From a virus, in IMG/VR virus record IMGVR_UViG_3300031612_000034, positions 1-34,303 of that record: a stretch of DNA of 34,303 bases; one strand, 5' to 3'. The notes under the pieces were generated by a model. The model worked only from the letters and a program-made list of their open reading frames with translations, did no database searches and was not told where the DNA came from. Position numbers and translations under genes: made by a program. Below are positions 16,224 to 23,655 of the stretch, in pieces. How positions within the stretch are numbered: position 1 is the stretch's first letter; each line of letters begins with the position of its first letter.

Positions 16224-17750
16224 ATGTCACTTGCAGAGAATTTTTACGATTTATTTAAGGGAAGCGATATTGCTCACGGCACTTATGTTGTAAAGAGCAA
16301 TAGAGAATCAGATGGGAAGAAACAGGGTACTGCAAAAGTTATCCGTGAACCCACTACTGTAGCCATGTGGGAAGAACACTTAAAAGGTTCTACTCGTGGT
16401 CTTGGTATCATACCTATTAAAAGTGATAACACTTGCCAATGGGGTGCTATAGATATTGATGAGTATAGCGTTAGCCATAAAGATTTAATTACGACATTAA
16501 CTAAAAACAAGATCCCCGCTGTAGTTGGAAGAACTAAAAGCGGAGGAGCCCATGTTTGGATGTTTTTAACAGAGCCTGTAGAAGCAGAAGAAATGCAACG
16601 CAGGTTGACTGAGTTGAGTGCTGCTCTTGGCTTTTCGGGCAGCGAGATATTCCCGAAACAAACAACCATTCTGCTTGATAGGGGTGACACAGGCAACTTC
16701 TTGAATATGCCTTACTTTAGTGGCGACAAATCCACACGGTATGCGTTTGACCAGAAAGCAGAAACGCTAACGCCAGAAGAGTTTATAGAGTATTGCAAGA
16801 AGTATATTACCACCCCTGCTCAGTTTCGCAAACTAAACATGAGTTTTGGCACAAAAGAAGGTGTGCTATCAGACGGACCTCCCTGTTTACAGCACCTGTG
16901 TAGTAAAGGATTTGGCGAAGGTTCACGAAACAACGCTCTGTTTAATCTTGGTGTGTACGCCCGAATGTTTGACGAAGATAACTGGGAGCAGTTAGTACAA
17001 CGATACAATGTAGATTACTTAACACCACCATTAAGTCACGGTGAGGTTGGCAATACCATCAGGCAATTAAAGAAAAAAGATTATTTCTATAAGTGTGAAG
17101 ACCAGCCTATTAAACCGTTTTGCGATAAAGAGCTGTGTAAAACAAGGAAGTTTGGAGTTGGCCCTAGTGGTGTAGCCAACGATATGTCCAGCCTTACTAA
17201 AATAGATGGCGACCCCCCTATCTGGATTCTTAATGTAGATGGCGAACGGTTAGAGCTTAGTACCAATGGTTTGACTAGTCAGGCACAGTTTCAAAAGGAA
17301 TGCGTTTCGCAAATAAACAAGTTCCCTGTGATGGTCAACCAACGGTCTTGGCAAACACGGATCCAACTGTTGCTGGATAATTTAACTATAGTAGAGGTGC
17401 CACCAGATGCTACGTTTAAGGGTGAGTTTGAAGACTTACTTCATGCGTTTGCTGCTGAAAGAGCCAAGGGCGAAGAGCGCGAGGATATTTTACAAGGCGT
17501 TGCTGTTTGGGCAGAAACACGAGTTTACTTCCAAGTAAAAGATTTAAAGAAGCACTTATCTGTAAATGATTTTAACCACTATACTTCCAATAGGATTACG
17601 CTACGGTTACAAGATCTACAAGCAGAGAAAATGTTCTGGAGAGTAAGGGGGAAGGGTATTCATGTTTGGTCACTGCCACAAAACTATTTTGAAACAGATG
17701 ACTCAGAAATGCCCCTACCCAGTCTACCTGTTGAAGACGATATAATATAA
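16224..17750 (+). CDS. Archaeo-eukaryotic-type DNA primase (TOTE-like)
   Basis: This 508-aa protein would make the primers for phage DNA synthesis. Its first 200 residues show the archaeo-eukaryotic primase signature: the metal-binding pair in WGAIDIDEY (D77 and D79), the nucleotide-binding SGGAHVW (residues 106-112, H110), and NFLNMPYF (158-164). TOTE-type phage primases have this order. Residues about 220-310 are a helical, Cys-containing linker (CKTRKFG, CEDQPIKPFC). The rest is an uncharacterised C-terminal domain, perhaps for helicase contact. TAGGAG precedes the ATG. Its stop overlaps the helicase start by one base. Confidence 0.85.
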   Translation: MSLAENFYDLFKGSDIAHGTYVVKSNRESDGKKQGTAKVIREPTTVAMWEEHLKGSTRGLGIIPIKSDNTCQWGAIDIDEYSVSHKDLITTLTKNKIPAVVGRTKSGGAHVWMFLTEPVEAEEMQRRLTELSAALGFSGSEIFPKQTTILLDRGDTGNFLNMPYFSGDKSTRYAFDQKAETLTPEEFIEYCKKYITTPAQFRKLNMSFGTKEGVLSDGPPCLQHLCSKGFGEGSRNNALFNLGVYARMFDEDNWEQLVQRYNVDYLTPPLSHGEVGNTIRQLKKKDYFYKCEDQPIKPFCDKELCKTRKFGVGPSGVANDMSSLTKIDGDPPIWILNVDGERLELSTNGLTSQAQFQKECVSQINKFPVMVNQRSWQTRIQLLLDNLTIVEVPPDATFKGEFEDLLHAFAAERAKGEEREDILQGVAVWAETRVYFQVKDLKKHLSVNDFNHYTSNRITLRLQDLQAEKMFWRVRGKGIHVWSLPQNYFETDDSEMPLPSLPVEDDII

Positions 17751-19267
17751 TGAAGATCGTACTTGGACCTCCAGGAACAGGGAAAACAACTAAACTTCTA
17801 GACCTAGTTGAACAATATCTTGCTTCTGGTGTACCCCCCGACCGTATAGGGTATTTTGCTTTTACCCGAAGAGCAGCACAGGAAGCAGTAGAAAGAGCTT
17901 GTGCTAAATTTAATATATCTAAAAAAGAACTGCCCTACTTTAGGACTTTGCATAGTCTAGCTTTCTTGCAAGCAGGTTTAACTCATTCACAAGTAATTAC
18001 ACCCGATAAGTACCAAGAAATAGCAGATTGGTTAAAGATAGGAAAGTTTTATGGTGGCGGCTCTGTTGAGCAGGGACCATACAAAGACTTCGGGTATGGA
18101 GATAAGTTCCTTGAGATTATTAACATTGCTCGCATACTACGCCAACCGTTACGCAAGATATACAACGACAGCATCGTGCCATTAAAAACAGATTGGGCTA
18201 GGGTTGATTATGTAAACAGGGGGATAGAGCATTGGAAAAACTCCTACGGTTTGTATGATTACACAGGAATGTTAGAAGCTTTTTTAGAGCGTGACCTTTG
18301 CCCCAAACTAGAAGTTGTGTTTATTGATGAAGCCCAAGACCTTTCACCTTTGCAGTGGGAAATGGTAAGACAATTAGAACAAAAAAGCAAGATATGTTAT
18401 GTAGCAGGTGATGACGATCAAGCTATTTATCGGTGGGCGGGGGCAGATGTAGACCACTTTGTAAACCTAGAAGGTGAAGTCACCCTCTTAAATAAAAGCT
18501 ATCGTATTCCTTCTTCACACCACACGCTAAGTCACAATGTTATTAAGACAATAGTGGGGCGAAGGGAAAAAGTGTTTGAACCTAGACAAGAAGATGGCAA
18601 CATTACTTGGCACCGCCATTCAGAAGAAGTCAGCTTATCTGAAGGTGATTGGTTGTTACTTAGCAGAACCACCCGAGGAGCTCAACAAATAGAAGAAGAG
18701 GTAAGAAGACGGGGGCATTTGTACATCTACAACGGTTCTAAAAGTATTGATGGCAAAGTGCTAGAAGCGGTCAGGCTTTGGGAATATTTAAGGGAAGGCA
18801 ACAAGATAAGCAAAGACCAAGTCTTGCTTGTGTATAAGCACATGATGTTAAACAGTCAGGTAAAGTACGGGTTCAAAACTATGCCTGATGGTGAGGAAGG
18901 CTCTTTCTACAGTTTGCAAGAGTTACAGAAAAATCACGGTTTGTTGCACAACCATCCGTGGGATATTGGTTTAGGCAAGATTAACCAGAAAGATAAAACC
19001 TACATAAAGGCTTGCTTACGAAAAGGCGAAAGCTTGACTGAAACGCCCCGCCTACGGATCTCCACCATACATTCGGCCAAGGGAGCTCAAGCTACTAACG
19101 TAATGCTTTTAACCGATACGATGAAACGCCCTTACTCTATGTGGCGTAAGATTCACACTTATGAAGAAGATGAAACAAGGGTTTTCTATGTTGGATTAAC
19201 TAGAGCCACACATAATATACACCTGATACATCCTATGTACAGTCAAGGCTACGCTTTGCCCTACTGA
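17750..19267 (+). CDS. UvrD/Rep-like superfamily 1 DNA helicase
   Basis: The 505-aa product has all core SF1A motifs: Walker A GPPGTGKTT (residues 6-14), motif Ia FAFTRRAAQEA (37-47), Walker B VFIDEAQD (190-197), motif III GDDDQAIYRWAGA (220-232), motif V STIHSAKGAQ and motif VI FYVGLTRAT near the C-terminus. UvrD and Rep are about 670-720 aa, so this is the compact phage form with reduced accessory subdomains. Fixed coupling to the primase gene (TAATG) suggests it works with it at the fork as the main unwinding enzyme. No DnaB-type helicase is in the window. Confidence 0.93.
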   Translation: MKIVLGPPGTGKTTKLLDLVEQYLASGVPPDRIGYFAFTRRAAQEAVERACAKFNISKKELPYFRTLHSLAFLQAGLTHSQVITPDKYQEIADWLKIGKFYGGGSVEQGPYKDFGYGDKFLEIINIARILRQPLRKIYNDSIVPLKTDWARVDYVNRGIEHWKNSYGLYDYTGMLEAFLERDLCPKLEVVFIDEAQDLSPLQWEMVRQLEQKSKICYVAGDDDQAIYRWAGADVDHFVNLEGEVTLLNKSYRIPSSHHTLSHNVIKTIVGRREKVFEPRQEDGNITWHRHSEEVSLSEGDWLLLSRTTRGAQQIEEEVRRRGHLYIYNGSKSIDGKVLEAVRLWEYLREGNKISKDQVLLVYKHMMLNSQVKYGFKTMPDGEEGSFYSLQELQKNHGLLHNHPWDIGLGKINQKDKTYIKACLRKGESLTETPRLRISTIHSAKGAQATNVMLLTDTMKRPYSMWRKIHTYEEDETRVFYVGLTRATHNIHLIHPMYSQGYALPY

Positions 19268-19275
19268 ACAAACTA

Positions 19276-19316
19276 GACAAATTAACGCTTATCAAGAGTA
19301 ACCTTGCGTGTATTAT
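19276..19316 (+). promoter_or_regulatory. Promoter of the 86-aa / DUF932 pair
   Basis: GACAAATTAACGCTTATCA (19276-19294) differs at three positions from the identical boxes at 29215 and 30847. TTATCA (-35) is followed after exactly 16 bases by TATTAT (-10, 19311-19316). The downstream gene begins 34 bases later after an AGAAAGGG site. Confidence 0.6.
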
Positions 19317-19349
19317 AGGGGGGCATTATAAAACATAGAAAGGGATACA

Positions 19350-19610
19350 ATGCAGGTAAAGTATTTCAGTAAAGACCTTTTGGTTAAGGCTAACAAAGCA
19401 GCGATACGCACTAACCGCAATCGCTCGCTTGAACCTAAGTTTTTAACCAAGCTCGATGAAGACAACAAGTACCCAATCGTTTGGGCTACACCACACAATG
19501 ATGTAGAAATGCGTGTGCGTCTATTGTTAGACGCAAAGTCAGAAGCATGGCTTGACATACCATTTAAAACCTACGACAAACTACCTGTCGTAACAATGCC
19601 AACACATTAA
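19350..19610 (+). CDS. Small conserved protein upstream of DUF932 gene
   Basis: This 86-aa protein starts MQVKYFSKDLLVKANKAAIRTNRNRSL and ends WLDIPFKTYDKLPVVTMP. It looks like a basic N-terminal helix followed by a small beta domain, which could bind nucleic acid. I do not recognise a family with known function. It has an AGAAAGGG ribosome-binding site and its own promoter, and the DUF932 gene follows 20 bases later, so the two are probably co-expressed. Confidence 0.8.
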   Translation: MQVKYFSKDLLVKANKAAIRTNRNRSLEPKFLTKLDEDNKYPIVWATPHNDVEMRVRLLLDAKSEAWLDIPFKTYDKLPVVTMPTH

Positions 19611-19630
19611 CTCTAGAAAGGAGTATTAAA

Positions 19631-20659
19631 ATGGCACACGAAGTAGAAACAATGGCTTATGCAGGACGAGTTCCTTGGCATGGGCTAGGCAAACAGGTTG
19701 ACAATAGTATGTCTCCTGACGAAATGTTAAAAGCTGCCCAGATTGACTGGACAGTAAGTAAGCGACCTGCTTACACAATTGACAAGCCTAACTGTTGGAA
19801 TATTGTAGACCCAACAGGCGAGGCAGGTTTTTTACGTTGCCCCGACAACCACTTCCTTGTTCGTGACAGCGATAACAAAGTGCTTTCACCTTGTGGTGAG
19901 GGTTACGTTCCTTTCCAAAACGCTGAGGTTATGGACTTTTTCAAAAAGTTTACCGAGGCAGGTTCTATGACCATGGAAACAGCAGGAAGCCTTAAAGAAG
20001 GCAAAGACATTTGGGGGTTAGCAAAGCTTAAAGACGAGTTTTCCCTTGCAGGTGGCGACGAAGTAAAAGGTTATCTGTTGTTAAACAATAGCCACCAAGT
20101 CGGCAAAGCCATGACAATTATGTTCACACCTATACGAGTCGTGTGCAACAACACCTTAACGATGGCCCTTAACAATGACGGCAACCGTTTCCGAGTGTTG
20201 CATCTACAAATGTTCGACGAAGAGATACAAAAAGCTGCTGAAGATGCTTTGGGTCTTAGTGGTCAGCAAATGACACACTTCAAAGAACAGTCTGAGTTTT
20301 TGGCTAACAAACGAGCTAAAGCGTTTGATATTGATAACTTTATTGCAGAGTTATTCCAGCCCAATCTGCTGATTGAAAGGGCTAAATCCAGTAACCCCGA
20401 CACACTACCTGCTCTACGTGAAGAGTTTAAAAACACAGCAGAGCTTGTGCATGAGGCAGTGGAAAACAGTCCAGGTCATAACTTAACCTCTGCCAAGGGT
20501 ACTTGGTGGGGAGCAGTTAATGCTGTGACCTATGTTGTAGACCACCAAAAGAAGTCTTTAGCTGAGGGTAATGCCTTACACTCTGCATGGTTTGGGTCTG
20601 GTGCAAATACCAAACGCAAAGCATTGACCAAAGCACTGGAGTACGCTAACATATCCTAG
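19631..20659 (+). CDS. DUF932 (TIGR03299-type) phage/plasmid protein
   Basis: The 342-aa product starts MAHEVETMAYAGRVPWHGLGK and contains YLLLNNSHQVGKAMTIMFTPIRVVCNNTLTMAL, both hallmarks of the DUF932/TIGR03299 family found in phages and conjugative plasmids. The length is normal for the family. The family occurs with DNA replication, repair or anti-restriction genes, but its activity is not established. The AGAAAGGAG site eight bases before the ATG is one of the strongest here. Confidence 0.92.
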   Translation: MAHEVETMAYAGRVPWHGLGKQVDNSMSPDEMLKAAQIDWTVSKRPAYTIDKPNCWNIVDPTGEAGFLRCPDNHFLVRDSDNKVLSPCGEGYVPFQNAEVMDFFKKFTEAGSMTMETAGSLKEGKDIWGLAKLKDEFSLAGGDEVKGYLLLNNSHQVGKAMTIMFTPIRVVCNNTLTMALNNDGNRFRVLHLQMFDEEIQKAAEDALGLSGQQMTHFKEQSEFLANKRAKAFDIDNFIAELFQPNLLIERAKSSNPDTLPALREEFKNTAELVHEAVENSPGHNLTSAKGTWWGAVNAVTYVVDHQKKSLAEGNALHSAWFGSGANTKRKALTKALEYANIS

Positions 20660-20673
20660 TGATAAATTAAATA

Positions 20674-20702
20674 TTGTCTTGGTGGTGTTCATGCAATAAA
20701 GT
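20674..20702 (+). promoter_or_regulatory. Rightward promoter before the modification cassette
   Basis: TTGTCT (-35) and TAAAGT (-10) are separated by 17 bases with TGCAA just before the -10, the same layout as the leftward helicase promoter at 14105-14133. A GATAAATT half-box (20661-20668) precedes it. It overlaps a stable hairpin (20681-20714). The downstream gene begins 35 bases after the -10. Confidence 0.5.
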
Positions 20703-20714
20703 GTGAACACTACC
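20681..20714 (+). promoter_or_regulatory. 11-bp hairpin overlapping the promoter before the 217-aa gene
   Basis: GGTGGTGTTCA (20681-20691) pairs with TGAACACTACC (20704-20714) over all 11 positions (one G-U pair), with a 12-base loop. No T-run follows, so it is not a standard terminator. As DNA it may be an operator over the -10. As RNA it could stabilise the 5' end or attenuate transcription. Confidence 0.5.
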
Positions 20715-20736
20715 AGTTTCCACAGAAAGGGAATAA

Positions 20737-21390
20737 ATGCACTACGCGATATGTAACAGCGATAATGAAAACAGCCCTTACCAAGTGTTGTCTTTTACTT
20801 CGTTAGTTTCCATGAAAAACTGTGAGTATGTGGACAAAGACAGTTTGGTTTATACCAATACTGTCCCAGAAGTTGGACACCACACAGGAGTAGGCTACTT
20901 AATAGAGAGTTACCAAAAAGAAGAGCTTGAAGGTGTGTGGACTTCTATTTTATTAAACGACAAAAAAGCCCACCTCAGATTTTCTGATGACTTTCACAAT
21001 GGGCTGAGTAGGGGCTTTCTAAACAAAGAACGAGCAGCACAAAAACTCCATGAACTTGTGCTGTTCTGTGTGAAACCATGGAAAAAGGAAAAACAAATGA
21101 ATGAAGCCGTACACATCGATAATGATGCTATCGATCAGTTTAATAATAAAGCCCAAAAGTCTGAAAAAGAGGTACGCCCTCGTTTTGAAAAGACAACTAA
21201 AATAGTTGCTTTGATGGAAGTACCACCAATCCGTTCAGGCACCAATCGTTACCGTAACATGGAAGTTGTTATGGGATGCACTACTGTAGCAGAAGCGATG
21301 GAAAAGCTTCGTGCATTAGAACCTGCTGCGGGAGGCGGTGTTGATATTAAAATTGCTGTAAAGGCGGGAGCCATAAAGCTAGAGGAGTAA
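20737..21390 (+). CDS. Two-part protein with internal start; C-terminus of a conserved phage family
   Basis: This 217-aa protein has two visible parts. Residues 1-118 (MHYAICNSDNENSPYQ...) resemble nothing I know. Residues 120-217 start at an internal ATG (21094) that follows AAAAAGGA at a proper distance, and end LRALEPAAGGGVDIKIAVKAGAIKLEE. In other marine phages a separate protein of about 95-110 aa ends this way. Either one polypeptide arose by fusion, or two products share one stop. The AGAAAGGG site precedes the first ATG. The function is unknown; it is the immediate upstream neighbour of the base-modification cassette. Confidence 0.8.
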   Translation: MHYAICNSDNENSPYQVLSFTSLVSMKNCEYVDKDSLVYTNTVPEVGHHTGVGYLIESYQKEELEGVWTSILLNDKKAHLRFSDDFHNGLSRGFLNKERAAQKLHELVLFCVKPWKKEKQMNEAVHIDNDAIDQFNNKAQKSEKEVRPRFEKTTKIVALMEVPPIRSGTNRYRNMEVVMGCTTVAEAMEKLRALEPAAGGGVDIKIAVKAGAIKLEE

Positions 21391-21393
21391 ACT

Positions 21394-22305
21394 ATGGATA
21401 CCGAAGCTGTAGAAAGTTACTTTGGTTGGATAAATGAAAGACATTCTATTTACCAACGCAGGGTCGCAAACGAAAACCCCCCGTGGACGGAAGATAGAAT
21501 TCTTCAGGATTACAAGTTTACAAACCCTTTTCGTGAAAACGATAAAGTAACCGTGTGGATGCGTGAGAACTGGACTAAACCAAACCACAACCGTCCACAC
21601 GGTGAAATTATCTTTAACTGTTGCTTGTTTCGCATGATAGGAACAAGCGAGTTTGCTGATGCTCATAAGTGGGTTTATGAAGACTACGGTTGGGATAAAG
21701 ACAGGACCAAAGAATTAATACAAGACAGGCTTTCAAAAGGTTTACGAACCTTTACAGGAGCCTACATAATTACTAATCAAGGATTAAAAGCACCTAAATC
21801 CGAGGTAGTAGTTGACCATTTTCTTACGCCCGTTTGGGAAAACAAAGACGCGCTTTCCGAGGTGGCAACCAAAACTGCATCCCTCCAAGAAGTACACTCA
21901 GCGTTGGGTGCCTATAAAGGATGGGGCGGGGGAGGTTTTATGTCATACGAGGTGGTTACGGACCTCAACTACACACCTGCATTGGACTTCGCGAAAGATA
22001 AGTTTACATGGGCGAACGCGGGTCCTGGAGCCAAGCGAGGATTAAACCGTATACACCTGCGTGATTTGAAAAAGGGTATGAACCAAGAAACAGCCAACAC
22101 CGAAATGCAGCTCTTGTTAGGAGCTTCTTTAATATATTGTAAATCCCATGTGCCTGTGGATCGTGTAGATATGCGTACCATTGAGCATAGCTTATGCGAG
22201 TGGGATAAATACGAGCGGGTACGTTTAGGACAAGGTACCCCAAGAAGCAGATATAAAGCCGACATACTATCCAATGACAACTTTAAGAAAGGAACTGTAG
22301 AATGA
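21394..22305 (+). CDS. 5-hmdU DNA kinase helical-domain (base hypermodification) protein
   Basis: This 303-aa protein begins YFGWINERHSIYQRRVANENPPWTEDRILQDYKFTNPFRENDKVT, the conserved start of the 5-hydroxymethyl-dU DNA kinase helical domain (HMUDK_hel), which is related to the alpha-glutamyl/putrescinyl-thymine pyrophosphorylases of phages with hypermodified thymine. The family's second signature, GxGGFMSYEVVTDLNYT, is at about residues 170-190. No Walker A motif is visible, so this is the helical part alone; its exact reaction (kinase partner or pyrophosphate-displacing transferase) is open. GAGGAG precedes the ATG. It overlaps the glycosyltransferase start (ATGA). Confidence 0.85.
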   Translation: MDTEAVESYFGWINERHSIYQRRVANENPPWTEDRILQDYKFTNPFRENDKVTVWMRENWTKPNHNRPHGEIIFNCCLFRMIGTSEFADAHKWVYEDYGWDKDRTKELIQDRLSKGLRTFTGAYIITNQGLKAPKSEVVVDHFLTPVWENKDALSEVATKTASLQEVHSALGAYKGWGGGGFMSYEVVTDLNYTPALDFAKDKFTWANAGPGAKRGLNRIHLRDLKKGMNQETANTEMQLLLGASLIYCKSHVPVDRVDMRTIEHSLCEWDKYERVRLGQGTPRSRYKADILSNDNFKKGTVE

Positions 22306-23654
22306 AGTTCTTAATGACGCTATTCCAAATACAGGATTATGGCGGGATAATCAACCATGCGGAGTACTTGACTAAAGGGCTAAAAGAGCTCGGGCATGAA
22401 GTAGACTTCCGTATTCTAGTTCCCAAAAGTGCTGTGTCTAACAAACAGCTTATGCGAGGCAGAAGTAATCATGAAGGTTACAAATCGTTAGAAGGTGGGA
22501 CAGGGTATATGTTCCATCAAGCAAGAGGCTGGAAAGGTGTTCCTAAAGTCCCCTATGTTAGTAAACAAGCAAGACAACAGTTTAAAGAAGACTGTAGTAA
22601 ATACGATGCTGTTCTCTGGCACATCCCTGTACCAACCCTTAACAAAGACAACGCTGGAATTAAGGAATGGCTAGAACTATATGACCACGGCAGTAAAAAC
22701 ATAGCCATCATACACGACGGTAATCTGCCCAAGCTGTACCCACATTTAATCTCTGTTTCAAAGCATTTTCATGCTGCGGTCTGTGTTCACGAGAGTGCCT
22801 ATAACTCAGCTGAGTACTTAAACATCCCACGCAAGTTAATCCTTAATCCTTTTGATATACACGGGGAGTTAGGGCCAGAGTTTAGTAAGCGTGATGGGCT
22901 TATGGCTGTGCAGGTATTTAAAGCATGGAAACGTGTGGATACGTTAATTCGTGCCATACCCCATGTGAGGCCTTACGCTGATATGTTTGTGGGGGGAGCA
23001 GGAATAGAATACCGTTACATGACAAGCAAAGAAAAGTGTAAGCCCCAATACTTTGATGCTTATGGCAATCGCATCTGGGAAGTAGCATTAAAACATGGGA
23101 TGCAGTATTTAGGCGTGTTAGAAAATGAAACTGTTTTAGATTTGTTGAAAAAAGTAAAGCTGCAAATAGATCCTAGCTTTTCTAAAAAGTATTCTGGATA
23201 TGGAGCGCACTTTAATCGCACAACCATAGAAGCTATGATTAATGGTGCTGTCCCAATGGCTACTGATCTAGGTATGAAAGATAGCCAAATATTTAAATCG
23301 GGTAAGAACTTCATAGAAATACCACATACTGCTACACCTGAAGAGTTTGGCGACATAATTAACGACAGCCTAATAAACAAAGCTCAATGGGACACTATTA
23401 GGGACAACAATATATCCCTGCTGTATAAGTTTGATAAACGAAATGTAGCACAAGAATATGTTGATCTGGTGACACAGCCCACGCATTTTCTTGAAAAAGG
23501 TAGACCTGAAAACAATATTAGTTTCATCGAAAGTTGTAACAAGAACTTAAAGTTTTTTGGTTTGCCCGAGCTCTCCACGCTGGTCGAGGACCCCTTGTTG
23601 GCAATAATGGGGGCAACACCAGCCAATAACAACAACAACAGTCGAGGAGGCTAA
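22302..23654 (+). CDS. GT4-like glycosyltransferase in the modification cassette
   Basis: This 450-aa protein has a GT-B-like layout. The N-terminal half starts KFLMTLFQIQDYGGIINHAEYLTKGLKELGHEVDF, with the glycine-rich loop and helix typical of GT4 enzymes. The C-terminal half has VGGAG, QYLGVLENETVLDLLKKVKLQIDPS, and the donor-site segment TTIEAMINGAVPMATDLG. Family members move a sugar from a nucleotide donor to an acceptor. Its place between two thymine-modification genes with overlapping stops suggests a hydroxymethylated or phosphorylated base as acceptor; a capsid or host-surface target cannot be excluded. The Asn-rich last 10 residues are probably disordered. Confidence 0.82.
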   Translation: MKFLMTLFQIQDYGGIINHAEYLTKGLKELGHEVDFRILVPKSAVSNKQLMRGRSNHEGYKSLEGGTGYMFHQARGWKGVPKVPYVSKQARQQFKEDCSKYDAVLWHIPVPTLNKDNAGIKEWLELYDHGSKNIAIIHDGNLPKLYPHLISVSKHFHAAVCVHESAYNSAEYLNIPRKLILNPFDIHGELGPEFSKRDGLMAVQVFKAWKRVDTLIRAIPHVRPYADMFVGGAGIEYRYMTSKEKCKPQYFDAYGNRIWEVALKHGMQYLGVLENETVLDLLKKVKLQIDPSFSKKYSGYGAHFNRTTIEAMINGAVPMATDLGMKDSQIFKSGKNFIEIPHTATPEEFGDIINDSLINKAQWDTIRDNNISLLYKFDKRNVAQEYVDLVTQPTHFLEKGRPENNISFIESCNKNLKFFGLPELSTLVEDPLLAIMGATPANNNNNSRGG

Positions 23655-23655
23655 T

